Source: Bog-756 sp037141235 (GTDB taxonomy: Bacteria > Actinomycetota > Acidimicrobiia > Acidimicrobiales > RAAP-2). From it: a stretch of DNA of 14,880 bases. The position numbers and the translations under genes were made by a program. The DNA lies in contig JBAXCY010000055.1 of NCBI GenBank assembly GCA_037141235.1, positions 1 through 14,880 of the forward strand, given 5' to 3'. Under the pieces are notes generated by a model that was given only the letters and a program-made list of their open reading frames with translations, was not told where the DNA came from and ran no database searches. Within the stretch, counting starts at the first letter, position 1. Each line of letters begins with the position of its first letter. This document shows, piece by piece, positions 1 through 6,224 of the stretch.

Positions 1-60
1 GCGTCTGCCCTCGAGATGCGTCTGCCCTCGAGATGCGTCTGCCCTCGAGATGCGTCTGCC
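1..60. repeat. 17-bp tandem repeat, 3.5 copies
   Basis: The unit gcgtctgccctcgagat occurs at 1-17, 18-34 and 35-51, exact each time, followed by a 9-base partial copy at 52-60. The array starts at the window edge and may extend further left. Each unit holds the palindrome CTCGAG. A 17-base period shifts reading frame at every copy, which argues that this is not coding sequence. Nothing else recognisable lies between it and the stem-loop at 77-137. Confidence 0.95.
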
Positions 61-76
61 ACCGGGGCCACTCGTC

Positions 77-137
77 GGGGGTGCTCATGGCGGTCCCGGG
101 ACCTCGATGTTCCTTCCAGGTCCCTTCGAGCACCCTC
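77..137 (+). other. Two-tier stem-loop upstream of rpsO
   Basis: The outer stem pairs 77-86 (GGGGGTGCTC) with 128-137 (GAGCACCCTC), ten pairs including one G-U. The inner stem pairs 98-104 (GGGACCT) with 118-124 (AGGTCCC). They are separated by an asymmetric internal loop of 11 and 3 nt. The palindrome GGTCCCGGGACC at 92-103 overlaps the inner stem and offers an alternative fold. No U-tract follows. It could be a terminator for an upstream gene outside the window or a structured leader. I see no gene in 1-220. Confidence 0.55.
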
Positions 138-153
138 CCTGATCGCTTCCTGC

Positions 154-159
154 TACCAT
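154..159 (+). promoter_or_regulatory. Possible -10 element for rpsO
   Basis: TACCAT fits the actinobacterial TAnnnT -10 pattern and would place transcription start near 166, giving a 5' leader of about 55 nt for rpsO. No convincing -35 is visible at 16-19 bp upstream, so this is a weak call. Confidence 0.3.
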
Positions 160-220
160 TGTCTGGTCGACGTGTTCCTTCCGTCGGCCGCCACCACGAT
201 TCCAGAGGTCTACTTCCCAC

Positions 221-478
221 ATGCCAGACAAGCAGGCAACCATCACCGAATACCGTCTCCATGAGACGGACACCGGTTCCCCCGAGGTGCAGATCGCCAT
301 ATTGAGCGAGCGCATCATCCATCTCACCGAGCACCTGAAGGTGCACAAGGGAGACCACCACACTCGTCGTGGACTCCTGAAGCTGATCGGTCGCCGCCGG
401 CGTCTGCTCGACTATGTGCGCAACAACGATGTCGAGCGTTACCGTGAGATCATCGGCCGCCTCGGCCTCCGTCGCTAG
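221..478 (+). CDS. rpsO: 30S ribosomal protein S15
   Basis: S15 is a primary 16S rRNA-binding protein of the small subunit platform, contacting the central domain and nucleating binding of S6/S18. The 85-residue product carries the family hallmarks: DTGSPEVQ near residue 17, the DHHTRRGLL loop near residue 45 that contacts rRNA, and the conserved C-terminus ending IGRLGLRR. It is a few residues shorter at the N-terminus than the usual 89, which is normal variation. The ATG start has a modest purine stretch (AGAGG, 204-208) upstream. It is followed by a GC-rich hairpin and then pnp, the standard rpsO-pnp order, so some pnp transcription probably comes from read-through. Confidence 0.97.
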   Translation: MPDKQATITEYRLHETDTGSPEVQIAILSERIIHLTEHLKVHKGDHHTRRGLLKLIGRRRRLLDYVRNNDVERYREIIGRLGLRR

Positions 479-492
479 GCGTATCAGACGCT

Positions 493-514
493 CCGCCCGG
501 CTCCGGCCGGGCGG
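493..514 (+). terminator. GC-rich hairpin after rpsO
   Basis: A perfect 8-bp stem, CCGCCCGG (493-500) with CCGGGCGG (507-514), encloses a 6-nt loop, 14 nt past the rpsO stop. Only a weak T-rich stretch (aatttct) follows. It could be a leaky terminator or a processing hairpin. In Streptomyces coelicolor, RNase III cuts a hairpin in the rpsO-pnp spacer. Confidence 0.65.
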
Positions 515-647
515 TCGCAATTTCTCCACCGGCTGCGTGCCGGCGGATCGCAGGGCGGGAGTATCTCGACCTGTTGCAGGAGCGGCCCCCGCACCGTGGG
601 CGGTCGTTGCATCACCATCCAGACCGGACCCCCACCGAGGTCAGTCA

Positions 648-715
648 CCAGTTGCCGATCACCAAGCCCGAGGGTTCGGGTGGTCGACAACTGGGAACTG
701 GATCGGGGAGTCCCC
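648..715 (+). promoter_or_regulatory. Structured pnp leader: long stem-loop plus small hairpin
   Basis: Three stacked helices can form. CCAGTTG (648-654) pairs with CAACTGG (688-694). After a 2x2 internal loop, GATCAC (657-662) pairs with GTGGTC (680-685), including one G-U. At the tip CCGA (668-671) pairs with TCGG (676-679). A second small hairpin, GGGG (705-708) with CCCC (712-715), ends 7 nt before the Shine-Dalgarno. The position just ahead of pnp matches where PNPase autoregulation and RNase III cleavage act in other bacteria. The function here is inferred. Confidence 0.55.
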
Positions 716-722
716 AAACCAA

Positions 723-728
723 AAGGAG
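723..728 (+). promoter_or_regulatory. Shine-Dalgarno of pnp
   Basis: AAGGAG sits 5 nt before the ATG at 734 and decides the start. The same frame is open upstream to another possible start at 596, but that site lacks a ribosome binding site and would add 46 residues with no PNPase similarity. Confidence 0.85.
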
Positions 729-733
729 CGTCA

Positions 734-3202
734 ATGTCAGACGCCATCATTGTTTCGGCGCCCATCAGCGGCACCGACAGAACACTCACTTTCGAGACCG
801 GGAAGTTGGCCCAGTTGGCCGACGGCGCAGTCGTCGGCCGCATCGGCGACACTGTCCTGCTGGCTACCGCCACCGCAGCCCGCTCGGTGCGCGAGGGAGC
901 GGACTTCTTTCCGCTGACCGTCGACATCGAGGAGCGGACCTATGCGGCAGGCAAGATCCCCGGCTCGTTCTTCCGTCGAGAGGGCAAGTCCTCGGATCAG
1001 GCCATTCTCACCTGCCGCCTGATCGACCGGCCGCTGCGTCCGTCCTTCCCCAAGGGCTTCCGCAACGAGGTTCACGTCGTCGGCACCATCTTCGGTGCAG
1101 ACCAGGTCAACCCCCACGACATCCTCGCCATCAACTCGGCATCCGCCGCTCTGATGCTGTCGGGCATCCCGTTCGAGGGGCCGATCGGCGCCGTGCGGGT
1201 CGCCTACTCGACCGACGGGCAGTGGATCCCGCACCCCACCTTCGAAGAGGGCGATCAGTCGACCTTCGAGCTGGTCGTCGCCGGCCGGGCGCTGGATGAC
1301 AGCGCCGATGCCGAGATCGCCATCATGATGGTCGAGGCCGGTGGCTCCGAGCGCTCCTTTCAGTTCTACGAAGAGGGTGCACCTCAAGTGGACGAAGAGG
1401 TCCTGGCCAGCGGGCTCGAGGCTGCTAAGACCTGGATCCGTGAGTCCATCGTGCTCCAGCGCCAGCTCGTTGCCGCCTACGTGGCCGAGCGTGGTGCCAT
1501 TGAAGCCATCCCGTACTCGGCCCAGGCTGACTACGCCGATGACGTGTGGGCACGGGTAGAGGCCTCCGGAACCGCCGGACTGGCCGCCGCCAACATCTTG
1601 ACCCCCAAGGCTGAGCGCAACGCCGCCATCGCCGAGGTCACCTCGTCGATCCTCGCCGACCTGTCCGGCGAGTTCCCTGACCGTACCGGTGAGATCAAGG
1701 CCGCCGTGCGTAGCCTGACCAAGAAGCTGGTCCGCAAGCGGATCGTCGAAGAGGGCCTCCGTATCGACGGTCGCACCACTACCGACATCCGGCCGCTGTC
1801 TGCCGAGGTCGACCTGTTCCCGACGGCCCACGGCTCGGCCCTGTTCCAGCGGGGCGAGACTCAGGTGCTGAACGTGACCACGCTGGGCATGCCCCGCATG
1901 AACCAGCTGCTCGACACCATCACCCCGGACGACTCCAAGCGGTACATGCACCACTACAACTTCCCGCCGTTCTCGACGGGGGAGACCGGCTTCATGCGGG
2001 GCCCGAAGCGCCGGGAGATCGGCCACGGCCTGCTGGCCGAGCGGGCGCTCCTGCCCGTCGTGCCCTACGCCGAAGACTTCCCCTACACGCTCCGTCTGGT
2101 CTCCGATGTCCTGTCGTCCAACGGATCGACGTCCATGGCCTCGGTGTGCGGATCCACGCTGTCGATGATGGCGGCCGGTGTGCCCCTCAAGGCTCCGGTG
2201 GCCGGAATCGCCATGGGACTCGTCTATGAGGGCGGCACGTACGTCACCCTCACCGACATCCTCGGTGCCGAGGACGCCTTCGGGGACATGGACTTCAAGG
2301 TGGCTGGTACCCGTGACTCGGTGACGGCTCTGCAGCTCGACACCAAGATCGATGGTCTGCCCCTCGACGTGCTGACCAAGGCCCTCATGCAGGCCAAGGA
2401 CGCCCGTCTGGCCATCCTCGACGTCATGGCCGAGGCCATTGCCGAGCCCCGCAGCGAGGTTGCTCCTTCGGCACCGAAGATCATCTCCTTCGAGATCCCG
2501 ATGGACAAGATCGGCGAGGTCATCGGGCCCAAGGGCAAGGTCATCAACGCCCTGCAGCAGGAGACCGGAGCCGACATCGCCGTCGACGACGATGGCATGG
2601 TCGGAACAGTGACCATCGGAGCCAAGGACGGCAACGCCGTCGAAGAGGCCCGTCGCCGGATCTCCACCATCCTTGACCCGCCGCTGGCCGAGGTGGGTGC
2701 CACCTACCAGGGCAAGGTCGTGAACATCACCAAGTTCGGTGCCTTCGTCAACATCCTCCCCGGACGTGACGGGCTGCTCCATATCTCCAAGATGGGCCAG
2801 GGCAAGCGTGTCGAGCGTGTCGAGGACGTCCTCGAGCTCGGCCAGCCCGTCGAGGTGAGGGTCGACGACATCGATCCCCAGGGCAAGGTATCCCTGTCGA
2901 TGGCCGGTGCTGCTCCTGCAGCCTCGTCTTCGGGCAGCTCGAGTGGTGGCGGTCGTGACTCTGGTCGTGACTCTGGTCGGGGCAGTTCGTCCCGTGGTGA
3001 CCACGCCGACCCGGGTAACGACTCGGACAGCGGTCCTCGTCGTCAGCCGGCTGCAGCTGCGGCCCCGACCGGTGCGGCCTCGTTCGAGGATGCTTTCGAA
3101 GAGGAGTTGGTCCAGGAGTTCGGTGACCTCGGTCCGGCATCGACCGAGTCGTCCGACCGTCCCAGCAGCGGCGGCAGCCGGGGCGGGCGTCGGCGCCGGT
3201 GA
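734..3202 (+). CDS. pnp: Polyribonucleotide nucleotidyltransferase (PNPase)
   Basis: PNPase is a trimeric 3'-5' phosphorolytic exoribonuclease that releases nucleoside diphosphates and can also add RNA tails. The 822-residue product has two RNase PH domains (about 10-145, with FFRREG at 79-84, and about 325-560) joined by an all-helical linker. The second core contains VCGSTLSMMAAGVPLKAPVAG and GDMDFKVAGT (from 517), which holds conserved catalytic-site aspartates 518 and 520. A KH domain follows with the GPKGK loop at 598-602, then an S1 domain from about 655 to 725. The last ~95 residues form a low-complexity Ser/Gly/Arg/Asp tail with a short acidic patch (FEDAFEEELVQEFGDLG) and a basic Arg-rich end, making the protein longer than the ~710 residues of E. 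coli PNPase. It probably shares transcripts with rpsO and is closed by the hairpin at 3217-3245. Identity is certain; the role of the tail is not known. Confidence 0.98.
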   Translation: MSDAIIVSAPISGTDRTLTFETGKLAQLADGAVVGRIGDTVLLATATAARSVREGADFFPLTVDIEERTYAAGKIPGSFFRREGKSSDQAILTCRLIDRPLRPSFPKGFRNEVHVVGTIFGADQVNPHDILAINSASAALMLSGIPFEGPIGAVRVAYSTDGQWIPHPTFEEGDQSTFELVVAGRALDDSADAEIAIMMVEAGGSERSFQFYEEGAPQVDEEVLASGLEAAKTWIRESIVLQRQLVAAYVAERGAIEAIPYSAQADYADDVWARVEASGTAGLAAANILTPKAERNAAIAEVTSSILADLSGEFPDRTGEIKAAVRSLTKKLVRKRIVEEGLRIDGRTTTDIRPLSAEVDLFPTAHGSALFQRGETQVLNVTTLGMPRMNQLLDTITPDDSKRYMHHYNFPPFSTGETGFMRGPKRREIGHGLLAERALLPVVPYAEDFPYTLRLVSDVLSSNGSTSMASVCGSTLSMMAAGVPLKAPVAGIAMGLVYEGGTYVTLTDILGAEDAFGDMDFKVAGTRDSVTALQLDTKIDGLPLDVLTKALMQAKDARLAILDVMAEAIAEPRSEVAPSAPKIISFEIPMDKIGEVIGPKGKVINALQQETGADIAVDDDGMVGTVTIGAKDGNAVEEARRRISTILDPPLAEVGATYQGKVVNITKFGAFVNILPGRDGLLHISKMGQGKRVERVEDVLELGQPVEVRVDDIDPQGKVSLSMAGAAPAASSSGSSSGGGRDSGRDSGRGSSSRGDHADPGNDSDSGPRRQPAAAAAPTGAASFEDAFEEELVQEFGDLGPASTESSDRPSSGGSRGGRRRR
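2951..2979 (+). repeat. 12-bp tandem repeat inside pnp
   Basis: The unit ggtcgtgactct is repeated exactly at 2951-2962 and 2963-2974, with 5 more matching bases. It encodes the Arg-Asp-Ser-Gly repeats of the PNPase tail. The period is four codons, so the reading frame is kept. Confidence 0.9.
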
Positions 3203-3216
3203 GCACGCACGCCAGT

Positions 3217-3245
3217 CGTAGGCCGGCCATCACGGCCGGCCTACG
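3217..3245 (+). terminator. Strong 12-bp hairpin after pnp
   Basis: CGTAGGCCGGCC (3217-3228) pairs perfectly with GGCCGGCCTACG (3234-3245) around the 5-nt loop ATCAC, beginning 14 nt after the pnp stop. There is no U-tract, a common form in GC-rich actinobacteria. It likely ends the rpsO-pnp transcript or protects its 3' end. Confidence 0.8.
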
Positions 3246-3254
3246 GCGGCGTAG

Positions 3255-3282
3255 TTCGGTGGGTACTTCGGTGGGTACTTCG
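3255..3282. repeat. 12-bp tandem repeat before the M16 gene
   Basis: The unit ttcggtgggtac occurs at 3255-3266 and 3267-3278 with a further 4-base match. It lies between the hairpin after pnp and the M16 peptidase start. It also creates an in-frame GTG at 3273 that could serve as an alternative start for that gene. Confidence 0.9.
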
Positions 3283-3296
3283 TCCGCTGAGCGGAG

Positions 3297-4553
3297 ATGA
3301 TCCGCACCGAACGTCTGTCTTCGGGACTCACCGTGGTGAGCGAGAAGATGTCCGAGGCGCGATCGGTCTGTATTGGTTTTTGGGTCGGTACAGGTTCGCG
3401 AGACGAAGAATCTGAGTTCGCCGGGGCCAGCCACTTCCTCGAGCACCTGCTGTTCAAGGGGACCGAGGACCGGTCAGCATCGGCGATCGCTGAGGCGGTG
3501 GACGAGGTAGGCGGCGATTTCAACGCCTTCACCACCAAGGAGTACACCTCCTTCTACATCCGGCTCCTGGCCGAGAACGTAGATCTGGGCCTAGACATCT
3601 TGTCGGACATCATGTGGCGTCCGGCTCTGCGCTCGAGCGATCTCGATGCCGAGCGTCAGGTGATCCTCGACGAGATCCTGATGCACGCCGATGAGCCAGC
3701 CGACGAAGCAGGTGAGCAGAGCTCAGCGATCCTGTTCCCGGACCATCCACTGGGTCGCGAAGTCCTCGGGACCGAGTCCTCGGTCACCGACATGACCTCC
3801 GAGCGGATCCGAGCCTTCTTCGAACAGCACTACCTCCCGTCCAACATGGTGGTGGCTGTGGCCGGGGACGTCGACCAACCTGCCTTCGTCGAGGGACTCG
3901 AGCGCAGGTCGGGATCGAGCGCGGGTGGGGAGTCGCCCGGACGCACGGCGCCGGACGAACGGGTGGTGCCGCTACGGGTCACCCGTAGGTCCACCGAGCA
4001 GGCCCATGTGGTGATGGCCGCACGATCGGTCGACCGCAACGACCCCAGCCGCTATGCCTTGGCCGTGCTGAACCACGTGCTCGGCGGCGGGTTGTCGAGC
4101 CGCCTGTTCCAAGAGATCCGTGAGCGACGGGGCCTCGCCTATTCGGTGTGGTCCGAGCGCGTCGCCTATGGCGATGCTGGTTTCCTGAGTATCGGACTGG
4201 GCACCTCCCCCGAACACGTGGCGGAGATCCTCGACATCGTCACCGACCAGTTGGCCGCCCTCGGGGCCGACGGGATCACCGATCGAGAGCTCACGATTGC
4301 CAAGGGCAACCTGCGGGCCGAAACCTTGCTGGCCTGCGAAGACTCGGGAGCCCGCATGAGCCGCATCGGCGCTGGCATGTTGCTCCACGGCGAGGTCCTG
4401 GCCGTCGATGACGTCCTCGCCCGGGTGGAGGCGCTGACGTCGGAAGAGATCCATGACGCGGCGCGGGTGCTGGTGGCGGCCCCACGGACCCTGTCGGTGG
4501 TCGGGCCGTTCGACGAGTCGGACTTCGATGCGTCGGCTCTGTCGCTCGGATAG
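3297..4553 (+). CDS. M16-family zinc metallopeptidase (PepR-like)
   Basis: This 418-residue protein belongs to the M16B peptidases related to mitochondrial processing peptidase and the mycobacterial protein encoded next to PNPase. The inverted zinc motif HxxEH is present as HFLEH at 46-50. The downstream glutamates in ERQVILDE (119 and 126) include the expected third zinc ligand. The C-terminal half has the conserved RRGLAYSVWS segment of the second M16 domain. Length and both domains indicate a complete enzyme; it lacks a signal peptide and is probably cytoplasmic. Substrates are not predictable. The start is uncertain: ATG 3297 has GCGGAG directly abutting it, too close for normal use. An in-frame GTG at 3273 would add 8 residues. 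The first stop codon lies inside a 12-bp tandem array whose later units carry further in-frame stops. Confidence 0.93.
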   Translation: MIRTERLSSGLTVVSEKMSEARSVCIGFWVGTGSRDEESEFAGASHFLEHLLFKGTEDRSASAIAEAVDEVGGDFNAFTTKEYTSFYIRLLAENVDLGLDILSDIMWRPALRSSDLDAERQVILDEILMHADEPADEAGEQSSAILFPDHPLGREVLGTESSVTDMTSERIRAFFEQHYLPSNMVVAVAGDVDQPAFVEGLERRSGSSAGGESPGRTAPDERVVPLRVTRRSTEQAHVVMAARSVDRNDPSRYALAVLNHVLGGGLSSRLFQEIRERRGLAYSVWSERVAYGDAGFLSIGLGTSPEHVAEILDIVTDQLAALGADGITDRELTIAKGNLRAETLLACEDSGARMSRIGAGMLLHGEVLAVDDVLARVEALTSEEIHDAARVLVAAPRTLSVVGPFDESDFDASALSLG

Positions 4554-4618
4554 TCGCAGGGATAGTCGCAGGGATAGTCGCAGGGATAGTCGCTCGGACT
4601 GTCGCTCGGATAGTCGCT
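4539..4618. repeat. 12-bp tandem array overlapping the M16 stop codon
   Basis: Six full 12-bp units (consensus gtcgcwsggata) run from 4541 to 4612 with a 6-base partial unit after. Units 2-4 are identical; units 1, 5 and 6 carry the gtcgctcgg variant. The 19 bases ctgtcgctcggatagtcgc recur exactly at 4539-4557 and 4599-4617. The M16 stop codon TAG (4551-4553) lies in the first unit junction, and in-frame TAGs recur at 4563, 4575, 4587 and 4611. Confidence 0.95.
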
Positions 4619-4634
4619 GACGAGGCGGCTGGGC

Positions 4635-4678
4635 GATCAGCACGACGATCAGCACGACGATCAGCACGACGATCAGCA
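4635..4678. repeat. Second 12-bp tandem array upstream of dapB
   Basis: The unit gatcagcacgac is repeated exactly at 4635-4646, 4647-4658 and 4659-4670, with an 8-base partial copy at 4671-4678. Its sequence is unrelated to the array ending 17 bp to the left although the period is the same. Each unit contains GATC. Confidence 0.95.
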
Positions 4679-4700
4679 GGGTAGGCACGGCCTCCTTGGC

Positions 4701-4706
4701 TAGGGT
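4701..4706 (+). promoter_or_regulatory. Probable -10 element of dapB (leaderless)
   Basis: TAGGGT fits TAnnnT and ends 7 bp before the ATG at 4714, so transcription would begin at or next to the start codon. No clear -35 is seen; that position is occupied by the end of the 12-bp array. The same bases (AGGGTGG, 4702-4708) could instead act as a weak ribosome binding site. Confidence 0.4.
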
Positions 4707-4713
4707 GGCCGAC

Positions 4714-5553
4714 ATGCGAGTCGGAGTTGTCGGAGCGGGTGGACGGATGGGCCGGGAAGTGTGCGCCACGGTGCTGTCCCGACAGGGTTTGGAGCTGGCA
4801 GCAGCCCTCGATCCCGCACATGTCGGATCCTCAGTAGCGGAGCTGGTGGGGTTTGGAGTCGGCAGCGGAGTCGGCAGCGGGGATGGCGACCTCCTCGTGA
4901 CAGCAGACCTGGACGCGCTAGTTGATGCCCGTGTCGATGTCGTCGTGGACTTCACCCACCTAGACGTGTCCCGGGCCACACTCTCGTTCTGTGCGGAGTC
5001 GGGCATCCATGCCGTGATCGGAACGACCGGTTTCACCGAGGACGACCTGGTTGAGTGGGGGCGCCAGTTCGACCCAGCCGGTGGGTCCCGGGCCAACTGC
5101 ATCATCGCCGCCAACTTCGCCGTAGGGGCTGTGCTGATGATGCGATTCGCCGCCATGGCGGCCCCGTGGTTCGAAGGGGCCGAGATCATCGAGCTGCACC
5201 ACGAGGCCAAGCGCGATGCGCCGTCGGGTACATCGTTGCGCACGGCGGAGCAGATGGCTGCGGCCCGAGCGGAGGCATCACGACCGGAGTTTCCAGCCGA
5301 CGTCACCTCGACGACGGTCGTGGACGGTGCACGTGGTGGTGTCGGACCCGGAGGAGTGCGGATGCACTCGGTCCGGCTGCCCGGGCTCGTCGCCCATCAA
5401 GAAGTTCTGTTCGGGGCACAGGGACAGGGCCTCACTATCCGACACGACTCCTACGACCGGTCCTCGTTCATGGACGGCGTCGTCCTCGCCATCGAAGCCG
5501 TGGCCTTGCGCCCAGGGCTCACGGTCGGCCTCGAGCCGGTCCTCGGGATCTGA
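4714..5553 (+). CDS. dapB: 4-hydroxy-tetrahydrodipicolinate reductase
   Basis: DapB reduces hydroxy-tetrahydrodipicolinate with NAD(P)H in the diaminopimelate/lysine pathway, the step after DapA. The 279-residue product starts with the Rossmann motif VGVVGAGGRMG. It contains GTTGFTEDDL and the signature HHEAKRDAPSGT, with the catalytic histidine pair at 162-163, Lys166 and the substrate loop at 168-173. It ends with the conserved RLPGLVAHQEVLFG and HDSYDRSSFMDGV segments. It is slightly longer than typical (about 245-270), partly from a Gly/Ser/Val insert near residue 48 made by an exact 12-bp duplication (4855-4878). ATG 4714 is chosen because it immediately precedes the Rossmann strand; in-frame TTG 4696 and GTG 4705 are less likely. 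A TetR gene begins 13 nt after the stop, so the two are probably co-transcribed. Confidence 0.96.
   Translation: MRVGVVGAGGRMGREVCATVLSRQGLELAAALDPAHVGSSVAELVGFGVGSGVGSGDGDLLVTADLDALVDARVDVVVDFTHLDVSRATLSFCAESGIHAVIGTTGFTEDDLVEWGRQFDPAGGSRANCIIAANFAVGAVLMMRFAAMAAPWFEGAEIIELHHEAKRDAPSGTSLRTAEQMAAARAEASRPEFPADVTSTTVVDGARGGVGPGGVRMHSVRLPGLVAHQEVLFGAQGQGLTIRHDSYDRSSFMDGVVLAIEAVALRPGLTVGLEPVLGI
4855..4878 (+). repeat. 12-bp duplication inside dapB
   Basis: ggagtcggcagc occurs twice back to back and encodes Gly-Val-Gly-Ser twice, in a stretch that reads GFGVGSGVGSGDGD. It sits in a presumed surface loop after the first Rossmann units and keeps the frame. Confidence 0.85.
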
Positions 5554-5566
5554 GCGTCAGGCCGAG

Positions 5567-6142
5567 ATGGACGACGTCCGCCAGCGCATCATCGAGGCGT
5601 CCTATGTGTGCGTAGCCCGTCGCGGCGTGGCCAAGACAACCGTTGAAGACATGGCCCGAGAGGCCGGCATGTCGCGCGCCACGATCTATCGGGCATTTCC
5701 TGGCGGTAGGGACGAGGTGATCAACGCCACGGTGGCGTGGGCCACGCTCGACTTCTTCGGCAAGTTGTACGAGCGCATCCAAGGGTCCGGGGACTTCGAG
5801 GAGATGATGGAGCGGGGCATCATGTTCGCCCATCAGTCAATCATCGAGCACGACGTGCTCCAGCGGGTCATGGAGACAGAGCCGGACAAGCTCCTTCCGA
5901 TCCTGACCGTGGAGAGCAATCGGATTCGAGAGGGGATCGCTGCGGTCTTGGCCCCGTACCTGACCGAGCGCGGCCTGGCTCCCGGCGTCGACCCAGATGA
6001 CGCTGCCGACTTCCTGGCTCGAATGGTCCTGTCCTACATCTCGGCACCGGGACGATGGGACCTGGAAGATCCTGAACAGGTAGCCCGACTGGTGCGAAGT
6101 GAGCTGCTGGCCGGGGTTGTGGTGCCGGCTCGACCGCGGTGA
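5567..6142 (+). CDS. TetR/AcrR-family regulator 1
   Basis: A 191-residue one-domain-plus-ligand-domain repressor of the TetR type. The helix-turn-helix lies at about 20-51 and reads AKTTVEDMAREAGMSRATIY followed by RAFPGGRDE. The rest is the variable helical ligand and dimer domain, so no ligand can be predicted. ATG 5567 gives a normal TetR N-terminus; the preceding bases (AGGCCGAG) are a poor ribosome binding site. The gap to dapB is only 13 nt and no promoter is seen, which suggests co-transcription with dapB. Its helix-turn-helix is 24/32 identical to that of the next gene, so the two are paralogs or bind similar operators. Being next to a second TetR and a diiron protein suggests control of that module rather than of lysine synthesis, but this is inference. 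Confidence 0.88.
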   Translation: MDDVRQRIIEASYVCVARRGVAKTTVEDMAREAGMSRATIYRAFPGGRDEVINATVAWATLDFFGKLYERIQGSGDFEEMMERGIMFAHQSIIEHDVLQRVMETEPDKLLPILTVESNRIREGIAAVLAPYLTERGLAPGVDPDDAADFLARMVLSYISAPGRWDLEDPEQVARLVRSELLAGVVVPARPR

Positions 6143-6187
6143 ACGCGTAGTTAGGCACATGCACGGACCAGTGGGTGGGTCCAATGA

Positions 6188-6221
6188 TTGACGCTGAAAC
6201 AAAATATGACCTACTGTTTCA
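6188..6221 (+). promoter_or_regulatory. Promoter with TetR-type operator upstream of regulator 2
   Basis: TTGACG (6188-6193), an 18-bp spacer and TACTGT (6212-6217) form a good promoter; the -10 ends 7 bp before the GTG at 6225, so the mRNA should be leaderless. A perfect inverted repeat, TGAAACA (6195-6201) and TGTTTCA (6215-6221), spans the spacer and -10, with 13 bases between arms. A repressor bound there would block RNA polymerase, consistent with autoregulation by one or both TetR proteins. Confidence 0.7.
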
Positions 6222-6224
6222 TGT

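Noticed and set aside
16..305. Short + strand frames upstream of and overlapping rpsO
   Set aside because: They start inside the 17-bp repeat, whose period breaks frame, overlap S15 out of frame and show no conserved motif.
596..733. Upstream-extended start for pnp
   Set aside because: The extra 46 residues do not resemble PNPase and cross the structured leader, whereas AAGGAG is ideally spaced for ATG 734.
737..3004. Long open frame on the - strand opposite pnp (755 codons)
   Set aside because: It is antisense to an unambiguous PNPase gene. Its translation is low-complexity Gly/Asp/His-rich with no recognisable domain, as expected for shadow frames in GC-rich DNA.
4541..4678. CRISPR-like array
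   Set aside because: Units of 12 bp are contiguous with no unique spacers and there are no cas genes. These are minisatellites.
3972..5306. Long open frame on the - strand across the 12-bp arrays (444 codons)
   Set aside because: It runs antisense to the M16 gene and dapB, and its middle is just the translated tandem repeats. No domain is recognisable.
6165..6182. Hairpin GGACC/GGTCC after TetR 1
   Set aside because: A 5-bp stem with an 8-nt loop is too weak to call a terminator.
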